The notes under the pieces were generated by a model, which did no database searches, was not told the DNA's origin, and saw only the letters and a list, made by a program, of their open reading frames with translations. From Talaromyces rugulosus (Eukaryota > Ascomycota > Eurotiomycetes > Eurotiales > Trichocomaceae), in NCBI RefSeq assembly GCF_013368755.1, contig NC_049565.1:558001-622000 (forward strand): a DNA stretch of 64,000 bases. The letters run 5' to 3'. How positions within the stretch are numbered: position 1 is the first letter of the stretch; every line of letters begins with the position of its first letter. A program made the position numbers and the translations under genes. This document shows positions 55,901 to 62,100 of the stretch, piece by piece.

Positions 55901-57852
55901 CTCTCCAGCTTCACAACCTCCGGAGTGCACTGGATAGAAGACGGGATTAGCTTTTGCAGATGTGCGGCAACTTCTCCCAGCTCGACTCTCTGTCCCCGAA
56001 TCTTGACTTGCAGGTCGCCACGGCCAATATATTCAATATCTCCATCATCTGTATATCGAACAAGGTCGCCTGAGTTGTACAAACGCGCTTTATGCTGGTT
56101 CACCAGTCCAGGAAGCCCATTTTCCAGCCACGGTGCGTGATCAAGAAATTTCTTCTTTGTAGTCTCTTCGTCGTGAAGATAGCCCAAACCGACTAAAGGC
56201 CCTTCCAAAACGAGCTCTCCCACCCCGCCCACCGGCGTCAATCGGCCATGGTCAACCGGATCGACTATCCAACAGGCGCCTAGTCCTCGTCCAATAACAG
56301 TGGGCTTCTTTGACTCTAAGACGTTGTAATTTGCAACCGTCTCTACGGTACACTCGGCTGGGCCATATGAATTTATGACACGCGTACGAGTTCCCCGCCA
56401 CCTAGCGAGTGCATCTTCGCTGCACGGTTCGCCGCACAGTACTAGAACTTCTAAGCTCGGCGAATCGGATGGGCGAAGTGTCTTGGATATGGAAGGTGTA
56501 GTCATTAGGCGGGTTACTTTGTACTGTTCGACCACCCAGTCAACATCGTTTTTACATTCCCAGGACGAAGGAATACATAAGCAAGCTCCGGCCAGCAGGC
56601 TAATGAATATGTCGCCCAGAGAGACATCATATGCGTATGAAGAGAGCGCAAGAATTCTTGACCGCGGTGTCACGTCGCTCAAGGCCCCGCTCAATGTCAC
56701 AAAAGTGCACATGTTGTTGTGTGACAGCATGATCGCTTTCGGTATCCCCGTTGAGCCCGAAGTGAACACAATGTACAGCAGAGAATCAGGTGTGACATGA
56801 ACTTCAGCTTGCGCTTTTTTCGAAGGCAGGTATGTAGTTTCCAGGAAGTTAGAATCTAATGCAATAACCTTGGATACCATGAGCTGTGCCCGATGTTTCT
56901 GAGAGCTTGATGAAAGTGCCACTTTCGCGTCTTGGCTCACAAGCTTTGCAATTCGGCGCAATCTGTCGTCCGGAAGATTTTCATCTATCAAAGTAAAAGC
57001 CGCTCCAGTCTTTATCACCGATAAAATGGCAACTGGCACCCACTTAGATTTTTCAAAGCACAATGGTACGATGTTTCCAGGTCCTATGCCAGCATCACTT
57101 GCCAGGCGCAACCCGAATGCTGTGGACAGACGATCTAGCTCTGCATACGTGAAATCGCCATCCCATGCACTTACTGCAGTGGACTGCGGACGGTTTGAAA
57201 CGTGTTCAGTAAAGACATTGAGCACTGTTCTTGGCTCTGGGGCTTGGGTGGTAGAATTCCATTCCGATACACTGCGAATGTCCCATGCGCTGGCAGTATC
57301 TATTTTGTACACCAGATGTCCGGGTTGCTCGGTTAGGGCATTGAGTTGACGAAGCACATGCTCGAATTGGCGTAGAATACGTAACGCCTGAACGCTACTG
57401 ATGAGGGCGGTATGCGGTATTGCACGAATCTGAACTTCCTGTCCATGGTCTAGAATTGTACATTTCAATGTCAAATCGATCTTTGAATTTAACAGCTGGG
57501 TGATATTGTCGCTGTTTGATTGGCCTGTCTCTTTCAAGTGCGTATGGCCGTTGATTGTCTCGGATTTTTTGTCCTCGATATGTAAATGTGTCTGAAATGC
57601 CAGTGGTTCATCGATTCCAGTAAAAGGAGGTGGTTGTGAAAGCTGTGCCTGCAGACTTTGGAACAATTGGTCAATATTTTTCTGCTTGTCTATGTGTAGA
57701 CTAATAAAACTCAGATCGTCCGGAGATGTGTAGCCGGTAGCAAGGAATGAGACAATTGAAGAGCCGACATAGTCTTTGAGCAGAACCGTCCATGCTACAG
57801 CTATCTCTAGCGTAGAGAAGCTATTTTGAAGCCGAAAATGCGTGACGTGCAT
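40975..57852 (-). CDS. Five-module nonribosomal peptide synthetase (partial C)-(A-T-C)x5, 5625 aa
   Basis: One uninterrupted 16.9-kb ORF. After a truncated condensation-like N-terminus (about 1-190, no active His) come five A-T-C modules. The A-domain core motif falls at about residues 364, 1475, 2554, 3612 and 4719 (for example VFTSGSTGIPKG). Carrier serines are near 803, 1887, 2957, 4032 and 5140 (LGGDS-type; HGGESL in module 1, LNGDS in module 4). Condensation motifs are HHAVYDGW (about 1001), HHAVYDAW (2099), HHALYDEW (3156), HHATYDGW (4241) and SHMQNDGW (5349). No epimerisation, methylation or thioesterase domain is seen. In fungal NRPSs a terminal condensation-type domain usually releases the peptide by macrocyclisation. 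The product is inferred to be a cyclic pentapeptide. The PAL-type gene and the divergent exporter belong to the same cluster. Known fungal five-residue peptides with beta-phenylalanine (cyclochlorotine, astins) are a useful comparison; I could not test homology. Confidence 0.93.
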   Translation of the reverse strand: MHVTHFRLQNSFSTLEIAVAWTVLLKDYVGSSIVSFLATGYTSPDDLSFISLHIDKQKNIDQLFQSLQAQLSQPPPFTGIDEPLAFQTHLHIEDKKSETINGHTHLKETGQSNSDNITQLLNSKIDLTLKCTILDHGQEVQIRAIPHTALISSVQALRILRQFEHVLRQLNALTEQPGHLVYKIDTASAWDIRSVSEWNSTTQAPEPRTVLNVFTEHVSNRPQSTAVSAWDGDFTYAELDRLSTAFGLRLASDAGIGPGNIVPLCFEKSKWVPVAILSVIKTGAAFTLIDENLPDDRLRRIAKLVSQDAKVALSSSSQKHRAQLMVSKVIALDSNFLETTYLPSKKAQAEVHVTPDSLLYIVFTSGSTGIPKAIMLSHNNMCTFVTLSGALSDVTPRSRILALSSYAYDVSLGDIFISLLAGACLCIPSSWECKNDVDWVVEQYKVTRLMTTPSISKTLRPSDSPSLEVLVLCGEPCSEDALARWRGTRTRVINSYGPAECTVETVANYNVLESKKPTVIGRGLGACWIVDPVDHGRLTPVGGVGELVLEGPLVGLGYLHDEETTKKKFLDHAPWLENGLPGLVNQHKARLYNSGDLVRYTDDGDIEYIGRGDLQVKIRGQRVELGEVAAHLQKLIPSSIQCTPEVVKLESGAELLVVFLVVNTIDEPKDQISKRLRVLVDRAGTELQKRLPPSMVPSAYTKIDSIPLTLSGKVDHRRLKQLGLSLPTSEWIVWQNKTVDEPSTNGNGHVNGSTQDPREIATQQKEHQEQHNKLEVLKRIWSDVLHIDIKSIHASDTFFSHGGESLSAIKLVSAASRVGIQLDVATIFGYPQLSALSKQAKWSSISFPEPPARFSLVKLEDGLAEISSLYGIGIDDIEDAYPCTPLQEGLISAEMLNSTKYVGRGIFELPKDIDIERLAQAWQRVIAVHPILRTRIVDTESNGLLQVVLREIPLFGAIKTQPLATYLTEDSQNKLGLGTELCRWSIVRHLGLSHLVLTMHHAVYDGWTIPLLGQEVFRAYHGVRIQPRIGFNVFVKHVLSIPYKQAEEFWTRQLVDPEKATAFPLLNGAREPRADSVVSKNVPVPSNANQDTSVPSLLRAAWALLVSKLSGNDDIIFGATVSGRNVAIQGIDDLLGPTISTIPVRVRIDRNDSVSNFVRTVQNQASETMPFENLGLHNIRRLNATTREGSKFQTLFIVDPPGESSVNISKSLSPSDQELKEKLEQLDDSLSATLANFNEYSLMIIITQKNEQLQIKASYDSRVLSHADADLLLDQFVNVAEQLGRSNNLAHSLRDLRLASVSDIEKIWQWNGHISPPVKESVHHIIGQTVSLQPKRQAIAAWDGSASFGELDEISSRLSYSLQSKGIGRGSLVPICMEKSMWATVAMLAILKTGAGFVTMDISNQPKKRLKLIVDQVNATCIVTNSQAAELASELCEEVILCDHRSQDLTDSTNSTFKQDAQSQPSDTAFIVFTSGSTGIPKGIVITHENFSSTIAHHARELKITEDSRIYDFASYSFDIAVHNALMALSLGACLCVPSEDDRKNNIEGSFQQLQANWTDITPSVARLIDPSAVSGLKILVLSGEAISKDIVQQWGKKVDLINAYGPAECQICTVNGTIASVDNAADIGYGVACATWIVDLGTDNLTPIGAVGELVIEGPIVSPGYLNDSNHSFIRDPSWLTEGSASVAGRKGHLYRTGDLARYRPDGKLVYMGRASTFAKLNGQRIELSEVEFHVKQADTSLTEVIADVIDVNGTMVLTAFLVASKDDHPKSLDKDVTLTVEPIPPPLGLKQTLKSTLPSYMIPGLFLRTSHIPLTTTRKADRNLLKLRASGISWDQIYELKQNEADTGDTELTPQQQTLAQIWSSVLKTDVKKITAQSDFFQLGGDSISAMRMVKHSQKIGLSLTVASVFRHSQLKELSSQLAEVVEKESIANTIHPFSLVPITSSVDSLVSTAATVCNVSRDAITDVYPCTAFQEAVFALTATDSSAYVQHKLLRFSDDLNIDGVLGAWYAVIGATSILRTRIVQSKDAQLFQVVVRQKRQLWNWYNSTEDYIRETTKIPMGLGNELSRFGVVRDDSTTPPSYVLIWTMHHAVYDAWTMDLILHQVSEYYHSQRLNTIIPNYNVFVDFLQRQQGTSAKWWRDYLSGASNASFFPKTPMSLSGNSRNSLTSKEFDLSRVIPAGYSPAVLLRAAWAIVMARHTSSEAVVFGEVRPGRNVPVKDVDKIPGPTIASAPILLHVDREQTIKSLLDTVREDGIQMQEFEHLGLQNISRVSEDARAACNFQTLLVFRKAEDGVDDGSIFQTDDTIDDIRNFNTNHLLIYLSLTTTSVVIESVFQEQAISRGYVDLVLNQLHSTFSAVCDLPLHTFVRELDAASDQDLTQIWEWNATPAETIDAFIHELIAQNAKEDPYRPAVIGHDGQMTYKELDQYSDNLAAQLIAKGVGINTFVPLCFEKSFLVPVAMLAVIKTGAAFWVMDVTFPESRLKLTTKTLGAHLLLSSSSQVGLAQRLGNDVLVVNENTYQDFSALKTHPIIEASPRNTDRVMYVCFTSGSTGVPKGVKVTHKNIASAAVAQTRELGWVREDRVYDFASHAFDANIWHFYLGFIAGASVCIPSIEDRISNLAGSITAFKSTALFLTPSVARTLDPKEVPTVKRLYLGGEAVTPLDVSMWRDSLDLWGGYGPTETTPVCIFARLIVPESASNIGRGIGVRSWIVNPSNHNQLMAIGAVGELVNEGPLVTSGYHNLPNRTAKVFIQDPEFLQRGFKRYSGRRGRVYKTGDLARYCYDGTLQYMGRADTQVKLRGQRVELGEVEYHLKRALPHVSTICEVVIHPSSSRPMLVAFCALSAADQLDTHSTRAYLSKRLPPYMVPEFFLRIADIPRNKSGKVDRLNLRSLGPELLLTSMEQENEGSIECLYGPLTENETILGSLWATSLGQKNISLSPDTDFVDVGGDSITAMKLSNLSRKQDLGLTIGDIKNHSKLSAMALRIRSLQAPSTSPIPFSMVDSSNHEKILVDVAATCGIPVNEIEDIYPSTPLQTELVALTLKQPQAYMKRSVYEVPANIDVEKLVQAWDIVINTNAILRTRFVEVDNLGLVQVITKGHTWNEYNSLQSYIDSSTASNRDLGSSLCELAIIHDTDSSKVAWTIHHALYDEWSVLIIDEQLRRAYQERTIHRPPSFNAVVRYITSQDPIKAQEFWKTRLEGCTSVNVYPQLPSAHYQVRPTQVFNRTIRPDGRFLRNLQAKVHAAWALIISKISGSKDVVFAATLAGRNIPVEGIEQVVGPTITPVPIRIQLENEHQKALELLDGVEKDTADMAPYQHIGIKNIEKINEDTRNACKVQTLIVITPSSESSSEDADAIKTSTYEVESKEGEAFHTFALVLFVFPSKIHVDLQVVYDPAILNRREIERLTGRLENVLSSFNKNAPISEIGGLGREDLEDILRWSPDIPPSSNRLLHEVILGSANEHADKIAIDAWDSKISYSQLDKLSYSLSLQLHKHGVGRGSVIPLLSPKSGYVPVAALAVLKTGAAFLPLDSKQPLNRLLAVIDQVKPKVILTDGSVREMAESLAENHVLIEACLEPGPGTAEDFQHPDLAQLDDNACILFTSGTTGTPKGVMQTHRALSSAVQYQTAESGFTKNTRAFEFASYSFDVSWNMIFKVLSVGGTLVVPNEEERQNDLSGALIKSAATLIELTASVARLLDPGQLPDIETLILSGEPVDPREFELWKPKARVVICYGPSECTSVSTINPGIDAKAPLAGIGKGSACVVWIVDPQNYRRLMPVGAVGEILIEGPIVGKGYYGNEKLTSASYLSLNLPSLHPASEQRQSVSSRKAFLSGDLARYDEDGNIHFVSRKDLQVKLHGQRIELEEVQYHVSKFLADHVGPVVCGILGHSSSGEDQRLAAFLVTGKTDTTGICQFSSPKQTAINALEHLDEQIEAVLPKYMVPSVYYFITTLPRTRNGKIDRKRLIELADTAKAENVYRGYSNRQIIRRKPSTPKETAMQELWSAVLGIPVEHIGADDNFFNLNGDSISAMKLVASARKMGIDLRVADVFATPKLSDLVVNFENRNKWTPESFNVQPFQLLGGSPDVESIRSEIAVKCGVDAHEKIEDVYPCTPLQESMLAASIRYPGSFTSMRLYQVPKNVDESRLRAAWTSVAHMHRILRTRLVDLESYGVSQVVVDEQSIAWDSYDSMYAFLQHADSVYMGPGTRLTKWAIIHGPDRKRYLVWTIHHATYDGWTLPIVEDDVRKAYSGERLETKPLDMRPLVKYILTQRKEDSKAFWAQQLAGAEDGAVFPSLPSHNYDPRPETYLEKTIATDVSATSTNIGLSGLLYGSWAAVVSHVTGNEKVLLGTILTGRNAPIDGIDKVIGPAVTTVPILIDVNGNLKVRELVVKIQEMTAGWIPHEHIGIQNIRSINEACRTACGFQNVLVLQPHRRSQNVRGGSNKEHIMEEVDETRVEGFPNQHSVLNQYGLMMEVVPINDTVTVRASFDSTLISSTQVHRLINLWEHMIQQISGILQTGLPDTVASLNYTSDQDLSDIWTWNKNLHQPVGPDRFVCQTIQDIARHQPDALAIDSWDGRMTYKRLDVLSSRLSHHLVLSGVGRGHFVPVLFRKSLWANVAMLAVLKAGGSFVPLDADHPEGHLRAIMQPLGANIILCAAKTRDRAARLVRNAVIVDATLDGSQDASRNIDQAPDIAPLTAHDIAYAVFTSGSTGAAKGVRISHENLATAIHYQAGAEGFQLNTHTRSLDSSSYSFDACVFNFFYTITQGGCLCVPSDESLKGDIGSFINAFHVNWAQTVPSVARTLDPERFPNLKTLVLTGEALGKSDIEKWAHRVHLVNVYGPTECTILCAISSQISDTSQLGSIGVGRGANLWITEIGNPNKLAAVGAVGEILIEGPIIGAGYLGPYQYPLVENPPWLVSGRGNIPGRAGTLFRTGDQAKYAEDGSIVFIGRIGSEIKLRGQRVDLPTIEYAVSSHIPQGLEFAAEIVQINLSATVRQMLVVFVGASVQKQAPPDIEEKTLDKILQKVIPALKSGLDARLPVYLQPEAFIALTAIPKTSSGKTNRRKLKELGTQIRLSQLTWIRGDIEKPIHTPPSSTMESLLAVLWGEVLGIDSTTISREDDFFHLGGDSLGVMRLTTKAHDHDLELKTSDVFTSSKLALLAKRVNRLDRIDVAYKPYSLAKDIQDVHSFVQTHIVPALKIEDSQIEDILPANRFQVDYMHNQEEPLGLQYAYIDIGPRVSWEKLQAACRIVVQEFQSLRARFVKHQGKYYQIILRDAPLAVEEIATTEQITTFSNRFCPADGRQAHVSDIFTKMTLVNTGSNLRRVILRLSHMQNDGWCTVRILQSLATAFNDGIVEKTPDWTSLLHYRNQTAHASHLYWQRVLNKSSHPTSPLVYKPGGSQVRTLRSFALPYFHNAEDNRRTRPTVVVNVAWALVLQKLANVQEVVFGNVTTGRNGAMPGLDSVVGPCVNMLPFRLRLNTNHPSTSRRQHLRDLVEASAQQVDEHTEHEGLDWDDLVDNSTEWASGTGYTSAVHFRNMAFEPELRFGDEKVVVTWYELVAKPHWTTVLVYPEDNVLRLWLLASPEEIGEDGADEILQMLSTYCEEIVEELRG

Positions 57853-58298
57853 GTTGTCGTTTGAACTGCTGCGATACAGTGTTTCACTGGCTAGCTATTT
57901 CCCTTGCAAGAATAAATCCATGCGCCTGAGATATGCATACACGTAGACTTATAAGGATATTTCTACTACTCATGAACTCTGCAATTTACACCAAGCTTAC
58001 CTGCGGCCTGTATGTAATCGTAACTTTGCCTAGGTACCCAGTAATCAGATTACATGAACCAGGTTGCGCGTGAGGACGCAGTACTTCTGGTTCTAGTTTA
58101 GCAGATCCATGTCGTATAACAGATAAACAATCACGCAAGGCAAATCGTACTTGAGACCGAAATCCTTTCAGCTTTGCTGTAGTAAGTAGCCATAGCACGT
58201 CAGACCGGATGAAAGAGCGGAGACGAAGGAAGCCGGCTAGCTGAGAATTTCACGTCTGACCATGTCATGAAGTAAGAAAATGTAACGATCTGTGGATT
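57853..58298. promoter_or_regulatory. NRPS-side half of the divergent NRPS/exporter promoter
   Basis: The 1130-bp gap between the NRPS start (57852, minus) and the exporter start (58983, plus) should serve both genes. This half is outside the inverted repeat. It ends with the first unit of a 78-bp direct repeat (58218-58295), whose second unit (58452-58529) lies inside the repeat arm. Confidence 0.55.
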
Positions 58299-58529
58299 CT
58301 ATAAGTAACTGTTTCATATACACCGCCTGGCCAAATATTTGAATCCAAAGCTAAATTAGTAAAGTGGAAACGCCAAGCAATTATTTCTGGGCCTCGTAAA
58401 TTACAATATGGGTTCTATGTTCCGCTGCTCGAGTGGAGTCTCGAGACCGGGTGGAGACGAAGGAAGCCAGGTAGTTGAAGCTTTCACCTCTGACCATGTC
58501 ATGAAGTAATAAAATGTAACGATCTGCGG
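58218..58529 (+). repeat. 78-bp direct repeat in the NRPS/exporter promoter
   Basis: Units 58218-58295 and 58452-58529 start GGAGACGAAGGAAGCC and share TCTGACCATGTCATGAAGTA, then AAAATGTAACGATCTG. I count ten mismatches and no gap over 78 bp. The first unit stops three bases before the inner edge of the inverted repeat. The repeats could be duplicated regulator sites or scars of the rearrangement. Confidence 0.75.
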
Positions 58530-59166
58530 TGCGGTCACATGCCCAGTCTCGGTATATGTTGGGATATTATGATCAGTGCCCATACGTTGACTTGGTGGTT
58601 ATATTTACGCGAAGTAATTTTACAGAGATGCATTTACGCACTTGTTGGATTAATAGAGGGGACGTTGTTCTGCCGAACGGGGGATAGTTAATTAGGGGTA
58701 CGTATTGGCTTCTTTGTTCCGTCAACTATTCGTAAATTAGACCAAACTGGTCCTTAGTATTAATCCTTGTGTCTTTGGTAACATGAATAATGAGAACAAG
58801 CTGCATTGTATGCAGATCCCAGGCAGCAACAAGAACATCATCAACAACAACGAGAATATCAGAGGATACATAGGCAGCAATTGATTCTTCGTGTGCTACT
58901 CTCACAAAACTAGCAAATGCACACAGACGCTCTGACTATAAGAAGAAAATAAAGAGAGAGAGAAATCCAGAGACAATACCGCATGGCGCAGTGCTCGATC
59001 TGGGGCAATGGCTATGTGTCCAGCTGCTTGAGCGAGATTCTCCCGCCTTCGAGTTGTATAGCATCAGGATTGCTAATACTGGGCATGTATCATTTATACT
59101 CGCGAAAAGGAAACATACTGCGCAGACCCGAGTACATGACCGTCCTGTCACCGCTAGCTATAAAGT
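58299..59166 (+). repeat. Right arm of the 868-bp inverted repeat (exporter promoter and first 61 codons)
   Basis: This is the reverse complement of 31279-32146 at full length. It comprises 684 bp upstream of the exporter start and 184 bp of coding sequence. This arm belongs to the intact gene, so it is likely the source copy. Outside the boundaries (base 59167 and beyond, 58298 and below) the two loci are unrelated. Confidence 0.9.
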
Positions 59167-62100
59167 TAGAGCTCTTGTGTCTTCTACTTGGAGGTGTTCT
59201 CTCTTTCATTCGTGGCTACCAATCCGATACGGTCCTTTCAACGGCGAGCCCGCCCGCGTATTTGCTGCTTCTCGTAAAGCTAAGATTGTCTTCGGGATCT
59301 AGTTTGATTCCAACTCTGCAAACTCACTCGGTAGTACTCTACACATTGCAATGCATTTTTTGCGCAGTGACTGCCCACGCGCAGGTAGTGACAAACGCAG
59401 CACAACCCCTGCTTCTCACTACGCTCATCCAGAGCGCCATTTTTGCGATCCTCTCTCTCCTCCACCTAGCGTCCACGCGACAGCCCATGGATAATAATGA
59501 TGCGGGCGACATCAGAAAAGACATGACTGCTAGCTTTCTCTCGCGCATGTCGTTTTCCTGGCTCGATGAGCTCGTTTGGAAGGCATTCCGGGCGACGCTA
59601 GAGGTGCCGGGTCTGTACCCGCTCAGTGAAGAGCACAAGTCGGAAACTATCGCTCGAGAGTTTAGTTCTATATCCTCAGCCAACCTGCTGCGCCGGCTGT
59701 GGCAGCTTACCAAATACGACGCCCCTGCGCTGGGGGGCTGGGCGGCTGTCAACAGCGTGGCCGTGTACATTTCGCCGGCACTCATACAAATATTTCTCAC
59801 ATATCTGGACGCTGCGGATGGAACAGCGTGGCTGTGTGTCGGCGGTTTTCTCGCTGGTGGCATCCTGGCTGGCACAGCAGACTGCCAGTGCGAGTGGAAA
59901 CGCCGTCAAATCAGCGCAAAGGTCCGCGCGGTGCTCGTCAATGAGATATACGAAAAGGTCCTCCGAAAGCGCATCACACGGTCAACATCTGGAGAAGATG
60001 GGGAGGCCACCGGCGGTGACATTTTCAACCTCATGTCCGTCGACGCGGAGAGCGTGAGCGCCGTGAGCGGCGATCTGTATTTCGTCTGGGTCGCGTTTCC
60101 CGTGCAGACAGGCATTGGGACATGGCTGCTATACAGGCTACTCGGGATCAGCGGCGTGCTGGGCGTGCTAGCCATGATCCTTTTGCTGCCTCTCAACTTC
60201 CTAGTTGCGCGGCGCGCGATGGCGGTGCAGGCGCAGGTGTTGGCAGCCAGTGACAAGCGAATCCACGCAACGAATGATGTGTTGAACAACCTCAAGACGA
60301 TCAAATACTCGGCGTGGGTGCAGCCGTTTATGAAGCGCGTGTTGTCGAAACGAAGCGCCGAAATCAATGAGCTGCGCGCGCGGTATATCTGGTGGTCTGT
60401 CAATATGACCACGTTCCACGCACTGCCGTTCGTCGTGACTATGATCACGCTTTTCTTGTATACAGTCGTCTGGGGGGGTTCCCTACGCACGTCCACAGCC
60501 TTCCCAGCGCTGGCTATCTTCGGCATCATCCGAATTCCCTTGGACCGCATGGCGAGTGCGGCCAGCTTCATGATGCGCGCTTATGTGTCTTTGAGGCGGA
60601 TCGAAAGCTTCTTGCTGGAGGGGGAGACGGGCAAATACCAGCAGCTCAGTGCTTCTGCTTCTGATTCTGATTCAAGCCGCGTTGGTTTCGAGAATGCCAC
60701 TTTCTCGTGGCCTAGTGCAGTCGTTGGAACATCCGCTGACCATACATCTGGAGAAGACATCTTACTGACTGCGATGCCAGCCTCACCTTTCCGCTTGGGT
60801 AATCTCAATATCGCCTTCCAGACGAACGCATTGAACATCGTCTGCGGCCCCAGCGGGGCTGGAAAATCTTCCCTGTTGCTCAGTCTGCTGGGTGAGATGG
60901 ACCTGCTCCATGGCCGCGTATTCCTCGCTCACGACGAGAACCCCTCGTCGTCAAGTTCCTTCAACAATACCACCGCCTACTGCCCACAGGATCCCTGGAT
61001 TATGAACCGAAGCATCCGGGACAACATCCTCATGGAGCAGCCGTTCGACGGCCCTCGCTATGAGCGCGTGCTGCACGCCACAGCGCTGCAGCCTGACCTG
61101 GCCGCCATGGACCACGGTGACCTCGCTCTCACTGGCGAAGGGGGCTGTCGGTTGTCAGGTGGGCAGAAGCAGCGAATCGCGTTAGCACGCGCGCTTTATA
61201 GCCCGTGCAAGTGTGTGCTCCTGGATGACTGTTTGAGCGCCATGGATGTGCATACGGCGAACCATGTTTTCTTCCATGGTATCAAAGGGTTGTTGATGCG
61301 AGGGCGGACATGCATACTGGCTACGCATGCGGTGCAGTTAGTTACGCCACACTGTGGGTATGTGGTGGTCTTGGACGAGGGCCGCGTAGTCGGCCAGGGA
61401 ACGCCGGAGAAAGTGATATCCGAGGGTCTGGTAGCAAGTGATTATGTAGGTACTAGCTCGACCCAGGCTCATGTTGAGTCCGCAACGCTCGAGTATAGTG
61501 TCGAAGTAGACGACAAGCCCCATGATGTCGAACCCCAGTCAACGTACACAGAAACCAGGGCCGAGGGCAAGGTGGCCTGGGCTGTCATGCGCACATATTT
61601 GGCGACTATGGGAAAAAAATCGTACTGGATACTCGTGCTTATCATGTTCGGTGCACAGCAAATCGCCACTCTCGGCACAAGCCTCTGGATCAAGCAATGG
61701 GCTTCCGAATATGACAAGGAATCAAGCTCCAAGCCAAACGTCTCGTATTATATCGCTGTATATGCCGCCATCTTCCTCTTCTACATGCTCATCACATTTG
61801 TACGAGACCTCTTCACGTTGCATGGCGCTCTCCGTGCGTCCGCGGCGATATACTCCAGCCTTCTCGGCGCTATCCTCAATGCCACTCCGCTGTTCTTCGA
61901 CCGCACCCCTTTGGGCCAGATCACGAACCGCCTGACCAAGGACGTCGAAGCCATGGATCAGTCACTGCCAGGATTCTCAATCAACGCACTGCAGCTCGTC
62001 GCGTCCATGGCCATGATGCTCGTGCTGATCTCGACTGTTGTGCCGGTGTTCCTTGTGGCAGCGGTGTTCATCTGTGCGGCGTACTACTTGGTGACGGTCC

